A stretch of DNA of 30,859 nt from a virus. Below the pieces are notes generated by a model. The model worked only from the letters and a program-made list of their open reading frames with translations. It was not told where the DNA came from and searched no databases. Position 1 is the stretch's first letter, and each line of letters opens with the position of its first letter. This document shows positions 30,739 to 30,859 of the stretch, in pieces. Where the stretch lies: positions 1 through 30,859 of the IMG/VR virus record IMGVR_UViG_3300042400_001607. One strand, 5' to 3'. The position numbers and the translations under genes were made by a program.

Positions 30739-30859
30739 ATTTTCCATTTAGTTTTTCAGAATCTTCTATCTTATCAAAAATATCTTCTATCTTTTTAATA
30801 ATAGGATGTCTTACAATATCCTCTTTTCCAAGTCGAACTATTCCTATTTCAGGAATATT
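30737..30859 (-). CDS. phoH: PhoH-like protein, C-terminal 40 residues (5' end outside window)
   Basis: The minus-strand frame is open from the right edge to TAA at 30737 and reads NIPEIGIVRLGKEDIVRHPI then IKKIEDIFDKIEDSEKLNGK. The motif EDIVRHPIIKKI is the conserved end of PhoH-like ATPases (DVVRHPLVQRI). PhoH-like genes are common in marine T4-like phages. Because only 40 residues are visible the ATPase core cannot be checked. Confidence 0.7.
   Translation of the reverse strand, partial: NIPEIGIVRLGKEDIVRHPIIKKIEDIFDKIEDSEKLNGK

Noticed and set aside
1-30859. tRNA genes, IS elements, integrase/attachment sites
   Set aside because: No cloverleaf-like sequence fits in the gaps (all under 60 bp), and no transposase, integrase or long direct/inverted terminal repeats were seen.

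Overview
This 30.9-kb window is part of a T4-superfamily tailed-phage (myovirus) genome. The diagnostic genes are a gp23-type major capsid protein, a gp21-type prohead protease, baseplate hub and wedge proteins resembling gp27, gp5 and gp53, a UvsW helicase next to a UvsY-like coiled-coil protein, and the tail end of a PhoH-like gene. DNA is AT-rich. Most starts lack a recognisable Shine-Dalgarno and instead carry A-rich leaders, and some starts are TTG or GTG. This fits, but does not prove, a Bacteroidota host. No tRNA, IS element or CRISPR array was seen. Genes are packed end to end, and no gene-free stretch exceeds 60 bases.

Layout. (1) 1-4616, leftward: DnaJ-like chaperone, then a gp21-type protease fused to a repeat-rich scaffold, then gp23 (runs off the left edge). 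(2) 4654-14809, rightward: a 14-gene glycan island. It holds CMP-nonulosonate synthetase (NeuA-like), NeuB-like synthase, a short DegT aminotransferase, a NeuD/PglD-like acetyltransferase, a GT29-like sialyltransferase fused to a GT8-like domain, two Maf/GT42-like proteins at the two ends, four further glycosyltransferases, a PhyH dioxygenase, a methyltransferase, a small HAD phosphatase and a Cys-rich protein. (3) 14804-28097, leftward: baseplate genes (gp5-, gp27- and gp53-like and two other structural proteins), a 575-aa protein, a small basic protein, an HTH-metallophosphoesterase, a ligase/NMNAT-like fusion, a 193-aa protein, a P-loop kinase and a HAD phosphatase. (4) 28152-30723, rightward: a hypothetical protein, a UvsY-like protein and UvsW. 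(5) The end of a leftward phoH-like gene, convergent with uvsW across a shared terminator.

How it works together. Regions 1 and 3 make and mature the head and baseplate. Five genes or operons carry an (A/G)ATAAATA box 17-22 nt before the start, matching the T4-type late promoter; four of these share 14 identical bases. One box sits in the loop of a perfect hairpin at the TTG start of the protease gene, an arrangement like T4 late genes that are translationally silenced on early transcripts. The island looks like a phage-borne pathway that makes, activates and transfers a sialic-acid-like sugar, plus decorating enzymes. Whether the target is the virion or the host surface cannot be told from sequence. 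The kinase, phosphatase and ligase genes resemble a split nucleic-acid end-healing and sealing set.

The strongest candidates for something undescribed are the GT8-like/GT29 fusion in its nonulosonate island, the protease-scaffold fusion with an in-frame internal start and eleven exact 14-residue repeats, and the ligase-NMNAT fusion.
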